Shown: positions 27,876-38,289, counted from the stretch's first letter. The stretch is 64,000 nt of DNA from an uncultured Eubacterium sp. (GCA_910584645.1 CAJUAU010000003.1:62001-126000), one strand, 5' to 3'. Notes: generated from the sequence alone by a model not told the origin. A program made the numbers and translations.

Positions 27876-29412
27876 AGGCTGCCTCCATTCCCCAGTATTT
27901 CCGATTGACGGATTTGTAAAGTGATGCCTGCAGCAAATGCACTTCCTGGATTTCTCCACTCTGCTCTAAGTCTGCCCGTGTCCGCGCCACCCGCAGCATC
28001 CTTTCAGCCCCTCTGGCAGAAAGCCCCAGCTGCTCCCGGAGATCTTCAAAACACCTCCGCTCTTCCTTTCCCAGTCTGCAGTATTTTTTCAGGAGCCTTC
28101 CTGTGAGCTGGCTGTTCCTCGTGATTTTTTCATCCCGGTAGCGCCGGGTCTGAATCTCTCTTGCCCTCTGAACCTGTCTGCGGATCTCTGCGCTTGTCTT
28201 TCCCCTGCCCTTTTTATCCCCGCCGGGGCTCCGATCCATCTCCACACAGATATCCATGCGGTCAAGAAGAGGTTCGCTGATCCTGGAGAGATAACTCTGG
28301 ATCTGTCCCTGGGTGCACCGGCATCGGCTGATATCCGGATAATACCCGCATTTACAAGGATTCATTGCCCCCACAACGATCATGTCCGCCGGAAAAGCAT
28401 AAGAATGCCCCAGTCTTGCTATATGAATCTGTCCCTCTTCCATGGGCTGTCTCAGCATCTCCAATGTGTTTTTGTCAAACTCTGGAAGTTCATCCAAAAA
28501 CAGCACGCCATTGTGGGATAGAGTTATCTCACCGGGAATCGGGTCTTTTCCGCCCCCCGCCATAGCCGCTGCCGGAATGCTGTGGTGAGGCGCCCGAAAG
28601 GGACTTTGTAATACCAGTGGCATATTCTCTCTGAGAAGACCTGCGATGCCATATATTTTAGTAAGTTCCACCGCCGCCTCCCTGTCCAGCATCGGCAGAA
28701 TTCCGGGAATCCTTTTCGCCAGCATGGTTTTCCCTGTTCCCGGCGCTCCGATCAATAATATATTATGTCCCCCGCTTATGGCTGTCACCAGCGCTGTCTT
28801 TGCATTTTCCTGTCCATATACCTCGTCGAGATCTTCCCAGCTATTTTCCTCCGGCTCCCGGCGCAGGGCATTCAGATCCACCCGTACAGGAGAAAGTTCC
28901 AGACCTCCCTTTAAATATTCCACCGCCTCAAGAAGCGTATTTACCCCGATGATATCGATGCCATCTACCATGGCGGCCTCCCTGGCATTTTCTTTTGGCA
29001 GAAGAAACCGGCGGAAACCTTCTTTTTTCGCCTGCAATGCCATGGCGAGCGCCCCCTGGATGCTGCAGATATGTCCATTCAGCCCAAGTTCTCCTGCCAT
29101 CAGTATGGATTTGTCTGTATTCTGTGGAAGCATGCCGGAAGCGGCAAGTAAAGAAACTGCGATAGGAAGATCGTAACCAGATCCGTCCTTTCTCAGATCT
29201 GCCGGAGAAAGATTGACCGTGATCCGCTTAGCGGGAATGCGGAATCCTGAATTCTGGAGCGAGATCCGCACCCTCTCCCTCGCTTCTTTTACGGCGGAAG
29301 CAAGAAATCCCACCATATGAAAGACAGGCAGACCATTGGAAACGTCTGCCTCAACCTGGATAATACGTGCCTCAAGTCCTGTGATACCGGCACCGTATAC
29401 TTTACTGTACAA
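27865..29412 (-). CDS. comM: YifB/ComM-type Mg chelatase-like AAA+ ATPase
   Basis: AAA+ ATPase; ComM of other bacteria is a helicase promoting branch migration during transformation. The N-terminal ChlI-like domain (SKVYGAGITGLEARIIQVEA) is followed by Walker A LIGAPGTGKTMLAKR and a Walker B region LFLDELPEF, and a C-terminal Mg-chelatase-like domain with ARGAERMLRVARTRADL. The start seems to be TTG at 29412 behind GGGGG. The overlap with dprA supports a shared role in DNA uptake processing. Confidence 0.9.
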   Translation of the reverse strand: MYSKVYGAGITGLEARIIQVEADVSNGLPVFHMVGFLASAVKEARERVRISLQNSGFRIPAKRITVNLSPADLRKDGSGYDLPIAVSLLAASGMLPQNTDKSILMAGELGLNGHICSIQGALAMALQAKKEGFRRFLLPKENAREAAMVDGIDIIGVNTLLEAVEYLKGGLELSPVRVDLNALRREPEENSWEDLDEVYGQENAKTALVTAISGGHNILLIGAPGTGKTMLAKRIPGILPMLDREAAVELTKIYGIAGLLRENMPLVLQSPFRAPHHSIPAAAMAGGGKDPIPGEITLSHNGVLFLDELPEFDKNTLEMLRQPMEEGQIHIARLGHSYAFPADMIVVGAMNPCKCGYYPDISRCRCTQGQIQSYLSRISEPLLDRMDICVEMDRSPGGDKKGRGKTSAEIRRQVQRAREIQTRRYRDEKITRNSQLTGRLLKKYCRLGKEERRCFEDLREQLGLSARGAERMLRVARTRADLEQSGEIQEVHLLQASLYKSVNRKYWGMEAAYEG

Positions 29413-29499
29413 TAAATGTTTCCCCCTTTATTTGTCCTGACTTCGGCACAACATCTGTGCCCGGGAGAAAACTGCCTGATTCGAGTATAGCACCAGGCC

Positions 29500-29955
29500 T
29501 CACTGGTTGTCCAGTATTTTTTTTATCTCATCCATAAATGTATTTACGTCTTTAAATTCCCGGTAAATGGAGGCAAACCTTACATAAGCCACCGGATCCA
29601 GGCCTTTCAGCCGCTCCATGACCACCTCTCCAATATACTGGCTGGGAACTTCTTTTTTTTCAAGATTAAAGATCTCCGTCTCAACGCTGTCCACCACCTG
29701 ATTGATCTGGTCGATGGAGATGGGCAGCTTCGTACAGGACCGAAAGAGGCCTCTCTCGATCTTGGACCGGTCATAAGGTTCCCTTGTCATATCTTTTTTG
29801 ATCACCACAAGGGGGATCGCCTCTAATTTTTCGTAAGTTGTAAATCTTTTGTCACATTTTTCACACTGTCTCCTGCGGCGGATGGAGCTGTTATCATCCG
29901 CTGGCCTGGAATCGATCACCTTTGTATTTTCTTCTCCGCAAAATGGACACTTCAT
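29500..29955 (-). CDS. nrdR: Transcriptional repressor NrdR
   Basis: Zinc- and nucleotide-binding repressor of ribonucleotide reductase genes. The N-terminal zinc ribbon (CPFCGEENTKVIDSR, then CEKCDKRFTTYE) is followed by the ATP-cone domain with KKDMTREPYDRSKIERGL. At 151 residues it is the usual length. It stands alone between the comM-like gene and the YlmC-type gene. Confidence 0.97.
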   Translation of the reverse strand: MKCPFCGEENTKVIDSRPADDNSSIRRRRQCEKCDKRFTTYEKLEAIPLVVIKKDMTREPYDRSKIERGLFRSCTKLPISIDQINQVVDSVETEIFNLEKKEVPSQYIGEVVMERLKGLDPVAYVRFASIYREFKDVNTFMDEIKKILDNQ

Positions 29956-30036
29956 GGCTAAGTTTCCTTTCGATTGTTATTGATTTTATAGTCCTTTTCT
30001 ATGATAATCGATTATTTACTTCACGTAAAGATGTTT

Positions 30037-30291
30037 TTAACATTTTTTTCTTGCTTTTTCCACATTGATCTCTACCAGGATGACATCGGCACCGATCTGC
30101 CTTATACAGGACAGGTCGATCACAAATTCTTCTTCTTTCCCAAAAATCCCAAAGAATTTGCAGGGCCCCGGCACTATAATATGGCTGATACATCCCTTAC
30201 AAAGATCAAAGATCATGTCCTCTACATATCCAAGTCTCTCACCATCACATACGTTGATCACTTCTTTTTCCTTTAATTCACAGATCCTCAT
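30037..30291 (-). CDS. YlmC/YmxH family PRC-barrel sporulation protein
   Basis: An 84-residue protein with a PRC-barrel fold signature (VINVCDGERLGYVEDMIFDL). In Firmicutes this YlmC/YmxH family is linked to sporulation, with no known biochemical activity. It faces away from the sigma-G gene, sharing a 200-base intergenic region, which fits a forespore or sporulation role. The assignment rests on sequence resemblance and this neighbour. Confidence 0.85.
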   Translation of the reverse strand: MRICELKEKEVINVCDGERLGYVEDMIFDLCKGCISHIIVPGPCKFFGIFGKEEEFVIDLSCIRQIGADVILVEINVEKARKKC

Positions 30292-30492
30292 TTTGCCAGC
30301 TCACACTTCTGCCCCGGGAACGGGAATTCGGTTTTCCTCGATCCGGAAGCAATTATATTTTTATAAATCTATGATTTCAGAGAATATTTCATTCATTTAT
30401 GAGCAGAATATTTTACAGAATCAAATGGTGCGCCATCACTTCGTCAACAGGCTCACTTCTCAAATAATTCACCGGCATGGAGGTCTGTCACT

Positions 30493-31269
30493 ATGGCACA
30501 ATATAAAGTCGAAATATGCGGAGTAAATACAAGCAAACTTCCCCTCTTAACCGAAGATGAAAAAGAACAGCTCTTTAAAGAAATTGCCAAGGGAAATAAG
30601 GAGGCAAGAGACACTTATATCAAAGGGAACCTCCGTCTCGTCCTCAGTATCATCCAGCGCTTTACCAACTCAAATGAAAACATCGACGATCTCTTCCAGA
30701 TCGGCTGTATCGGCCTGATCAAGGCGATCGATAATTTTGATGTCACGCTGAATGTTAAATTCAGCACCTATGCTGTACCTATGATCATTGGAGAAGTCCG
30801 GCGCTTCCTCCGGGACAACAACTCGATCCGGGTCAGCCGTTCCCTAAGGGATATCGCCTATAAGGCGATCTACACCAAAGAAGCCATGATGAAAAAATCA
30901 GATCACGAGCCTACCATTGAAGATATCGCAAAGGAACTTGATGTGGCGGCAGAGGACATTGTTTTCGCCCTGGACGCCATACAGAGCCCGGTCTCCCTGT
31001 ATGAACCTGTTTATTCGGAAGGGGGCGATACTCTTTATATCATGGACCAGATCAGCGACACAAAAAATAAAGAGGCAAACTGGGTGGAAATGCTCTCTCT
31101 GCGGGAAGCTATGAAATCCCTTCCCGAACGGGAAAAAAACATCATCGATCTCCGTTATTTTCAAGGAAAGACCCAGATGGAGGTGGCAGAAGAAATCCAC
31201 ATCTCCCAGGCTCAGGTCTCCCGTCTGGAAAAGAACGCACTGGGGATCATGAAGACAGCACTGGCATAA
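30493..31269 (+). CDS. sigG: Forespore sigma factor sigma-G
   Basis: RNA polymerase sigma factor that drives late forespore genes during sporulation. It is closely similar to B. subtilis SigG from the first residues (KVEICGVNTSKLPLL) through region 2 (VKFSTYAVPMIIGEVRR), region 3 and region 4 (GKTQMEVAEEIHISQAQVSR). It has 258 residues. GGAGG lies nine bases before the ATG. It is good evidence that the host makes endospores. I could not identify a convincing sigma-F promoter upstream. Confidence 0.97.
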   Translation: MAQYKVEICGVNTSKLPLLTEDEKEQLFKEIAKGNKEARDTYIKGNLRLVLSIIQRFTNSNENIDDLFQIGCIGLIKAIDNFDVTLNVKFSTYAVPMIIGEVRRFLRDNNSIRVSRSLRDIAYKAIYTKEAMMKKSDHEPTIEDIAKELDVAAEDIVFALDAIQSPVSLYEPVYSEGGDTLYIMDQISDTKNKEANWVEMLSLREAMKSLPEREKNIIDLRYFQGKTQMEVAEEIHISQAQVSRLEKNALGIMKTALA

Positions 31270-31292
31270 TTCAATGGCAGCAAACCAAAAAG

Positions 31293-31336
31293 AACAGCTT
31301 CCTATCTAAATTTTAAATAGGAAACTGTTTTTTCTT
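31293..31336. terminator. Bidirectional terminator between sigG and uxuB
   Basis: An inverted repeat, AACAGCTTCCTAT paired with ATAGGAAACTGTT (one mismatch), is followed by a T-run on the plus strand. An A-run precedes it, giving a T-run on the minus strand. It lies 23 bases after the sigG stop and just past the uxuB stop, so it can end both convergent transcripts. Confidence 0.8.
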
Positions 31337-31347
31337 AGGTTTTATTC

Positions 31348-32961
31348 TTATTTTACATATTTCTTCAATGTGCTTCGGATCGCGCCTTTACCGGATGTCA
31401 GCTCGGCAAACATGCCTTCCACCTTCTCACCGAGGCCCGCCTCATACAGATTCACACCAAAGATGGTCTCATCTTTCAGAATGGGCTCCAGTGCGGCATG
31501 CACATCTGTCTCTTCTCCAAGTTTTACCCCAGATACGTATTTTTTAACTTTCTCTAACAGAGGATCCGGACTCTGCTCAAATTCTTCACCGTCGTCATTG
31601 ATCCCCATGAGATAGCGGCACCAGCCAGCCAGCACCAGAGGGATCAGCGTCAGGGATTTTACATCCAGTTTATCGCTGGCCAGATAGGATTTGATCGTCT
31701 CTCCAAACCGGACAGACAGCTTCTGGGAGGTATCTGTGGCGATCCGCTGCGGTGAATCCGGCATAAAGGGATTCGGAAATCTCAGCTTCAGCACAGCACC
31801 GGCGAAATCCTTCGGATCGATAACTCCCGGATCTACCACCACCGGCATTCCCTCTTCGTAACACATTTTTTCAATGAGAGTGGACAATTCTTTATCCTTC
31901 ATCTCCTCATGGATCGAGGTATGGGATAACAGACAGCCGTACACAGCCAGTGCTGTGTGAAGAGGATTCAGACAGGTACAAACCTTCATTCTCTCCACTT
32001 TATCTACCGTCTCCTTGTCGGTAAAAAGAACACCGGCTTTTTCCAGCGGCGGTCTTCCATTCGGGAAAGAATCTTCAATCACAAGATACCCTGTTTCCTC
32101 AGAATTTACAAAAGGTGATGTATAAGTGTTACGGCTGGTAATGATCAGCTCCGTATCCTCAAAACCATCCTCCTCCAGCATCTTTTTCACATTTTCATCC
32201 GGTCTCGGAGTAATCTTATCAATCATGGAGCAGGGGAAGGATACCTTCGATGGATCTTTCATGAAATCCTCAAATTCTTTCTCCACCATACCATTCTTCG
32301 TCCACGCCTCTACAAAGGCCATGACGCCTGCTTTCAGCTTATCTCCGTTATGAGAACAGTTATCCATGCTGGACAGGGCGATCGGTGCCTTACATGTCTG
32401 ATATCGGCGGTAGCATAATGCCGCGATCCGTCCCATGAGATGCCCCTGGTTCTCCATTGATTCTTTAAAACCAGCTTCTACCACCGGAAGAATATCTCCC
32501 TTTCCGTCATGAAGACTGTAGCCCTTCTCAGTAATGGTAAAACTTGCAACCTGCAGCGACGGGGATTCAAAAATCTCAAAGAGCCTGGAAAAGTCTTCTG
32601 GAACTGACTGGTCTGCCACCAGTGCCTCCACAACGCTCCCCACCACCTTTTTTTCAATGGTTCCATTGGATTTCAAAACCACGGATAGACTGAGGGAATC
32701 ATATGGTTTATAAGCTTTTGTGATGATCTCATGGTCAAAGCTTTCCGCCACGATCACACCCTTGTCATATGCACCGCTGTTTAACAATCTCTGAAGTATT
32801 TCAGCCGGAAATGCCCGGAAAATATTTCCTGCCCCAAAATGAACCCATACGGGATTCTCCTTCGTGTTTTTCTTTACGGCTTCCCGGTCATATTCTGGCA
32901 GTTCATATCCTTTTGCCTTCCAGTCACCGGAAATCTCCTTTTGCAAATCTGTCAATTTCAT
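31348..32961 (-). CDS. uxuB: D-fructuronate reductase family protein (mannitol dehydrogenase superfamily)
   Basis: Likely reduces D-fructuronate to D-mannonate with NADH, the step before UxuA. The NAD-binding motif is near the N-terminus (VWVHFGAGNIFRAF), and the catalytic-domain region (FPCSMIDKITPRPDENV) is typical of the mannitol dehydrogenase superfamily. Its 537 residues suit the longer UxuB-type proteins. It follows uxuA by 22 bases, which favours fructuronate over mannitol or tagaturonate as substrate. It is the last gene of the xylan/glucuronate series. Confidence 0.88.
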   Translation of the reverse strand: MKLTDLQKEISGDWKAKGYELPEYDREAVKKNTKENPVWVHFGAGNIFRAFPAEILQRLLNSGAYDKGVIVAESFDHEIITKAYKPYDSLSLSVVLKSNGTIEKKVVGSVVEALVADQSVPEDFSRLFEIFESPSLQVASFTITEKGYSLHDGKGDILPVVEAGFKESMENQGHLMGRIAALCYRRYQTCKAPIALSSMDNCSHNGDKLKAGVMAFVEAWTKNGMVEKEFEDFMKDPSKVSFPCSMIDKITPRPDENVKKMLEEDGFEDTELIITSRNTYTSPFVNSEETGYLVIEDSFPNGRPPLEKAGVLFTDKETVDKVERMKVCTCLNPLHTALAVYGCLLSHTSIHEEMKDKELSTLIEKMCYEEGMPVVVDPGVIDPKDFAGAVLKLRFPNPFMPDSPQRIATDTSQKLSVRFGETIKSYLASDKLDVKSLTLIPLVLAGWCRYLMGINDDGEEFEQSPDPLLEKVKKYVSGVKLGEETDVHAALEPILKDETIFGVNLYEAGLGEKVEGMFAELTSGKGAIRSTLKKYVK

Positions 32962-32983
32962 GATCTTACTGTCCTTTCCAAAT

Positions 32984-34057
32984 TCATTTACTATTTTTCT
33001 TGATAGCTTCCCAAAGACCGTTCAGATAAGCCACACCCAGAGCCCGGTCGTAGAGCCCGTACCCCGGTCTTGCCTGCTCATCCCAGATCATTCTGCCATG
33101 GTCCGGACGGATCACACCGTCAAAGCCCATGTCAATCAATGCCTTTACAATCTCGTACATATCAAAATTGCCATCGGAAGAAAGATGGGATACCTCATGG
33201 AACAGGTCATCATTTTCATATTTGATATTCCGGATATGGGCAAAATGTATTCTCTCGGCAATCTTCGGATTGCGGATGATCTTCGGCAGGTCATTATTCA
33301 GATTACTTCCCAGGGAGCCGGTACAAAAGGTAAATCCGTTATAAATGCTGTCATTCAGGGAAGCAATCTTTAACAGATCCTCTTCACAGGTTACAATTCT
33401 TGGAAGTCCAAACACATCCCATGCCGGATCGTCTGGATGAACAGCCATCTTGATCTGGTATTTTTCACAGACCGGCATAATGCCATCGAGAAAATACTTA
33501 AAATTCTCCCGGAGCTTGTCCGCCGTCACGTCTTTGTATTTTTCAAACAGCTCCATGATCTCTGCCTTACGGTTTGGTTCCCAGCCGGGCATAACGAAAC
33601 CGCCGCTGGCTTTTTCGATGCGGTCAAACATCTCACTGGCATCGATCCCATCAATGATAGAGGAATCATAGGCAAGGGCTGTGGAACCATCTTCCAGAGG
33701 CATCGCAAGATCTGTCCTGGTCCAGTCAAAAACCGGCATAAAATTATAACATACCAGATGAATCCCCGCTTTTCCCACTGCCTCTAATGACTTCCTGTAG
33801 TTTTCGATCAGCTGGTCACGGGAGGGCAGGCCGATCTTGATGTCCTCGTGGACATTGATACTCTCAATACCTGTCAGCTGCAGCCCTTTCGCCTCTACTT
33901 CCTGTTTTCTTTTCATTACATCCTCATAAGCCCATGGCTCTCCTGCCGGGATGTCATGAAGTGCTGTGATAACTCCGGTTACTCCTGGTATCTGGCGGAT
34001 CTGTTCCAGCGTCACACTGTCATTTCCCTCGCCATACCATCTTAATGTCATTTCCAT
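32984..34057 (-). CDS. uxuA: Mannonate dehydratase UxuA
   Basis: Dehydrates D-mannonate to 2-keto-3-deoxygluconate in hexuronate catabolism. The 357 residues show family motifs: the N-terminal MTLRWYGEGNDSVTLEQIRQ, then YNFMPVFDWTRTDL and GVIRPDHGRMIWDE near the end. The His and Asp residues in these segments fit the metal site of the UxuA family. It stands between the GH67 alpha-glucuronidase and uxuB, linking glucuronate release to its catabolism. Confidence 0.96.
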   Translation of the reverse strand: MEMTLRWYGEGNDSVTLEQIRQIPGVTGVITALHDIPAGEPWAYEDVMKRKQEVEAKGLQLTGIESINVHEDIKIGLPSRDQLIENYRKSLEAVGKAGIHLVCYNFMPVFDWTRTDLAMPLEDGSTALAYDSSIIDGIDASEMFDRIEKASGGFVMPGWEPNRKAEIMELFEKYKDVTADKLRENFKYFLDGIMPVCEKYQIKMAVHPDDPAWDVFGLPRIVTCEEDLLKIASLNDSIYNGFTFCTGSLGSNLNNDLPKIIRNPKIAERIHFAHIRNIKYENDDLFHEVSHLSSDGNFDMYEIVKALIDMGFDGVIRPDHGRMIWDEQARPGYGLYDRALGVAYLNGLWEAIKKNSK

Positions 34058-34092
34058 TTACTATTCTTCCTTTCCTTATAAAATAAAATACA

Positions 34093-36111
34093 TCAGGGGT
34101 AAATTTTTCTTCCTTTTTCATCCCCGATCCCACATTTACGGTAAAAATATGTATTCACACGGTCACGCCATTCCCTTGCATTCACGAGCTGTCTCTCAAA
34201 ACGCTCCGCCACACAGGAAAAAGCTCGGTCTGGAATTTTACCTTTGAGGGTATTCCAGCTTTTCTGCATCGCCTCCACTTCCTGGACGCCTTCAAAATGG
34301 GTGTCATATATGTGCTGGATCAATGTCTTCCCAGTTTTTAACACATATGTATATGGAACGTGATGGAAGAAAAGCAGGAGCTCTTCCGGGCATTTCTCCA
34401 TATCCCCATAAAGGGAGCACCAGGGTTCATTGTACTGGGTCACATACCCGGTCCCCTTTTCAGTCCGGTCCACACCGATCCCATGGAGATCCGCCCGGTG
34501 ATAAGTCCCCCAGCGGTCATATTCATACCCGTCGATATCCGGTCCATAGTGATAATGGGGAGTGACCATCCAGCCTATTCCCAAAGGAGCATTGTACTTT
34601 TCATAAGTCCCCCAGGAGTCACACAGCATGGGCACAACGACCTCTGTCACTTCCCTGGAACTGCTAAGGGAGAGCATGGTCCACTCCCTGGCAATCTGCT
34701 CGGCACTCAGGGAGGCATCCATCGCCAGACGTCCAAATCCATACAGATTTGCCCCTGCAAGATCATTTCCCGTCCAGTTCTCATCATCTCCGGTATTGAT
34801 CACACCGGCGATGCCGCACAGGTTCTGACCATAACACGCGCCAGAGACTACCTTTTCCACGGTCGTTCCCTCTCCTTCTCCATAGGTATCAAAGGAGAGA
34901 ATTTCCTTCCACATCGGGATCAGATAGCAGAGATCGATCTGCTGGCCGGTATATTCCTGGGCAATCTGCACTTCAAGGATCATATTGGTCTTTTTCAGCC
35001 CTCCAAAGAGCGGCGATACTGGCTCTCTCACCTGAAAATCCATAGGCCCGTTCTTAATCTGAAGAATCACATTATCGTCAAAACTGCCATCCAGTTCCAT
35101 AAAATGATCATAAGCCGCCCTTGCCCGGTCGGTCTTCTGATCTCTCCAGTCCTGTCCGCAGTTGTATACAAAACACCTCCACACGACGATGCCGCCGTAG
35201 GGCGCCAGCGCCCTGGCCAGCATATTGGCACCCTCCGCATGGGTTCTTCCATAGGTAAAAGGCCCCGGTCTTCCCTCGGAATCTGCTTTAACCAAAAATC
35301 CACCAAATTCAGGAATGACTTCGTAAATATGCTTCACGGCCTGTTCCCACCATCTTACCACATCTGGATCCAGAGGATCTGATACCGGAATATTTCCCAG
35401 CTCCATGGGAGCTGCAAAATTTACACTAAGGAAAAGTTTTATGCCATATCTGCCAAACAGATCCGCATATTTTTTCACCATGTCCAGATATACATCTGTG
35501 ATGAGATAAGTCTCCCTTTTGTGCACATTTACGTTATTGATCACAATAGCGTTTGTACCAATGGAAGCCATCAGCCGGGCGTACATTTCTGTTCTATCGC
35601 TGTAGAGCATTTTGTAATCCTTATAAAAGAAGGACTGCCCGGAATACCCTCTCTCAATACTTCCATTCATATCATCCCAGTGATCCATGATCCGGAGAGG
35701 CATCGCCGGCGTACAACGATAGGGCAATGAGTCTTCCAGTTCCTCAAGACAAACCATCCGTACAAAGGCAAATACCCCCTGTAACAATGCTTCCTCCGAT
35801 TTACCGGTGATGATCATACTACCCTCTTCTTCGGAGATCAAAAACGTCTGAAATGCCAGTGCCTCCTCACATCCGGGAACCTCCAGTTCCGGATCTACTT
35901 CCATATAAACTCCCGGTTCCTCAATGGCCTCTCCCAGAAGCTCCACCGGCTCTCCCAGCAGCTGTGCCATCGACGTACAATACTCTTCCCCCGCTGTGGC
36001 GGCAGTCTTTCCCTCCGCCATCAGTACAGGATGATACAAACACGCTCTTTTCTGCTCTTCCGGCAGTTCTTTATAGTCCAGCCAGCATTTCGTATAATTT
36101 GCAGTGTTCAT
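34093..36111 (-). CDS. aguA: GH67 alpha-glucuronidase
   Basis: Removes (4-O-methyl)glucuronic acid from the non-reducing end of xylo-oligosaccharides. The catalytic-barrel motifs of GH67 are clear: MDHWDDMNGSIERGYSGQS in the first third, FLVKADSEGRPGPF and a C-terminal GIGVDRTEKGTGYVTQYN. It is 672 residues with no signal peptide, so it is expected to be cytoplasmic and act on imported aldouronates. It has a GGAGG ribosome site and lies 12 bases after the GH3 stop. Confidence 0.94.
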   Translation of the reverse strand: MNTANYTKCWLDYKELPEEQKRACLYHPVLMAEGKTAATAGEEYCTSMAQLLGEPVELLGEAIEEPGVYMEVDPELEVPGCEEALAFQTFLISEEEGSMIITGKSEEALLQGVFAFVRMVCLEELEDSLPYRCTPAMPLRIMDHWDDMNGSIERGYSGQSFFYKDYKMLYSDRTEMYARLMASIGTNAIVINNVNVHKRETYLITDVYLDMVKKYADLFGRYGIKLFLSVNFAAPMELGNIPVSDPLDPDVVRWWEQAVKHIYEVIPEFGGFLVKADSEGRPGPFTYGRTHAEGANMLARALAPYGGIVVWRCFVYNCGQDWRDQKTDRARAAYDHFMELDGSFDDNVILQIKNGPMDFQVREPVSPLFGGLKKTNMILEVQIAQEYTGQQIDLCYLIPMWKEILSFDTYGEGEGTTVEKVVSGACYGQNLCGIAGVINTGDDENWTGNDLAGANLYGFGRLAMDASLSAEQIAREWTMLSLSSSREVTEVVVPMLCDSWGTYEKYNAPLGIGWMVTPHYHYGPDIDGYEYDRWGTYHRADLHGIGVDRTEKGTGYVTQYNEPWCSLYGDMEKCPEELLLFFHHVPYTYVLKTGKTLIQHIYDTHFEGVQEVEAMQKSWNTLKGKIPDRAFSCVAERFERQLVNAREWRDRVNTYFYRKCGIGDEKGRKIYP

Positions 36112-36123
36112 TTTCTCCTCCTG

Positions 36124-38289
36124 TTATTCAGCGATGGCAACAGCGTCTCCAGCATTTTGGACAACAAACTTTTCCGGGGAGATTCCCGTCAGAAATCTGC
36201 TTCTCGCATCCGGCTGGCTGGTTCCCACATATACTTCATAATCACAGTGCTCCAGAATCTTTACCCCCTCTTCATTATAGAGAGCAAAATCCGCATCTTT
36301 CAGTGTCAAAGTGATCTCTCTGCTCTCTCCCGGTTTCAGCGCCACCTTCTTCAACGCCTTGAGCTGATAATTTGGAGCATTTTCCAGGCAGGCATGTATG
36401 TAGACCTGTACGGTTTCGGCACCTTCCATGTTTCCAGTATTCTTTAACGTCGTTCGCACCGTAAGACTCTGATCTGCCGCTATCCTGTCCCCAGAGATCT
36501 CTGTACCACCCAGTTCAAATTTAGTATAACTCAGTCCGTAACCAAATGGATAGAGCGCCTCATTTTTCATATAACGGTAGGTTCGGTTTTTCATGGAATA
36601 ATCTTTAAAGTCTGGAAGTTCCTCCGATGTACGGTAAAATGTCACCGGTAATTTTCCTTCTGGAGAACACTCTCCAAATAAGATATCGGCAATCGCCTTT
36701 CCGCCTCTCGCTCCCGGATACCAGCCCTGCAGGATCGCCGGTACGTGTTCGTCTGCATAGGGAACAGCAAGAGCGCTTCCTGAAAGAAGAACGAGTACAA
36801 CCGGTTTCCCGGATTTCACAAGTTCCTCCAATACTTGCTGCTGCAGTCCTGGAAGATTCAGATTCGGCTTATCTCCGCTGGCAAATTCGTTTCCCTGATC
36901 TCCCTCTTCTCCTTCGAGACTTGCATCCAGTCCCAGACAGGCAATGATCACATCCGATGCATCTGCTACAGCCCGAACTTCCGACATACGGTCATTTGCC
37001 TGGGCCAGTCCCTGCATGCGGTCCCTGCAAAGATGACATCCTGCAGAATAGAGTACTCTTGCCTCTTCCCCCACATAACGCTGAATCCCCTCCAGAATCG
37101 TTATGTACTCCGATGCCGTCCCCTCATAATTTCCCACCAGTGCTTTCCGGTTGTTGGCATTTGGTCCCACCACACCAATGGTCTTATAAGCTTTCTTATC
37201 TAATGGAAGAAGTCCCTCTGAGTTCTTTAACAGAACCGCACTCTTCCTTGCTGCCTTTTCATTGAGTTTTTTATGTTCACCACAATCTACCACACAATAA
37301 TCAATGGCATGATATGGAACCTTTTCCTGTGGATCAAAGAGCCCCAGCTTCATTCTCGTGGTAAAGAGCCGTTTTACGGCGCGGGTAATGGTTTCCTCCT
37401 CTACCAGTCCGTCTTTCACTGCCTTTAACAGATTGCCATAAATATTACCACAGTTCAGATCACAGCCTTTATTCATGGCAAGGGCAACACTTTCTACAGG
37501 TGTAGATGTCACCATGTGATACTCATGGAAGTCCCGGATCGCCCAGCAGTCCGATGTGACATGCCCATTAAACTGCCACTCTCCCCGCAGTATGTCTTCC
37601 AACAGCCTGGCACTGCCGCAGCAGGCTTCGCCATTGGTCCGGTTATAGGCACCCATGACCACTTCCACACCGGCTTCCTTTACACATGCCTTAAAAGCCG
37701 GAAGATAGGTCTCTCTTAGATCCTGCTCACTGACCACTGCATTGAAACTATGCCTTTCATCCTCCGGACCGGAGTGGACAGCAAAATGCTTTGCGCAGGC
37801 AGCGACCTTCATATATTTTTCGTCTTTCCCCTGCATTCCTTCGATAAACCGGACCCCCAGCCTGGATGTCAGATAAGGATCTTCACCAAAGGTCTCATGT
37901 CCCCGCCCCCATCTCGGATCACGGAATATATTTACATTTGGTGACCAAAATGTCAAACCTTTATAGATATCATAATCGCCGTACTTCTGCTGCGCATTAA
38001 ATTTAGCACGCCCCTCATCCGAGACAGCTTCTGCGATATTTTCTAAAAAATCTTCATCAAATGTGGCTGCAAGTCCGATCGCCTGCGGAAAAACGGTAGC
38101 TGTACCTGCCCTCGCCACACCGTGAAGCGCTTCATTCCAATAATTATATGCCTTTACATCCAAACGGTCTATGGCGGGTGCTCCATGAAGAGTCTGGTAT
38201 ACTTTTTCCTCCAGTGTCATTTCAGACACCAGCGCCTCCGCTCTCTCTTCAAAGGATAATGATTCATCCAGATATTTTTTATCGCTCAT
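36124..38289 (-). CDS. GH3 beta-xylosidase/beta-glucosidase-type glycosidase
   Basis: A 721-residue retaining glycosidase with the usual GH3 layout: an N-terminal barrel (YWNEALHGVARAGTATVFPQ), a second sandwich domain and a C-terminal fibronectin-III-like domain (KALKKVALKPGESREITL). The putative nucleophile Asp is in GHVTSDCWAIRD; the SDC-type motif is more common in beta-xylosidases than glucosidases. There is no signal peptide, so it is probably cytoplasmic. The adjoining GH67 and uxuAB favour xylo-oligosaccharides as substrate, but specificity is inferred. Confidence 0.88.
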   Translation of the reverse strand: MSDKKYLDESLSFEERAEALVSEMTLEEKVYQTLHGAPAIDRLDVKAYNYWNEALHGVARAGTATVFPQAIGLAATFDEDFLENIAEAVSDEGRAKFNAQQKYGDYDIYKGLTFWSPNVNIFRDPRWGRGHETFGEDPYLTSRLGVRFIEGMQGKDEKYMKVAACAKHFAVHSGPEDERHSFNAVVSEQDLRETYLPAFKACVKEAGVEVVMGAYNRTNGEACCGSARLLEDILRGEWQFNGHVTSDCWAIRDFHEYHMVTSTPVESVALAMNKGCDLNCGNIYGNLLKAVKDGLVEEETITRAVKRLFTTRMKLGLFDPQEKVPYHAIDYCVVDCGEHKKLNEKAARKSAVLLKNSEGLLPLDKKAYKTIGVVGPNANNRKALVGNYEGTASEYITILEGIQRYVGEEARVLYSAGCHLCRDRMQGLAQANDRMSEVRAVADASDVIIACLGLDASLEGEEGDQGNEFASGDKPNLNLPGLQQQVLEELVKSGKPVVLVLLSGSALAVPYADEHVPAILQGWYPGARGGKAIADILFGECSPEGKLPVTFYRTSEELPDFKDYSMKNRTYRYMKNEALYPFGYGLSYTKFELGGTEISGDRIAADQSLTVRTTLKNTGNMEGAETVQVYIHACLENAPNYQLKALKKVALKPGESREITLTLKDADFALYNEEGVKILEHCDYEVYVGTSQPDARSRFLTGISPEKFVVQNAGDAVAIAE

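Noticed and set aside
34360..35382. 340-codon open frame on the plus strand
   Set aside because: It lies wholly antisense to the GH67 gene, whose motifs are unmistakable, and has no recognisable domain or ribosome site.
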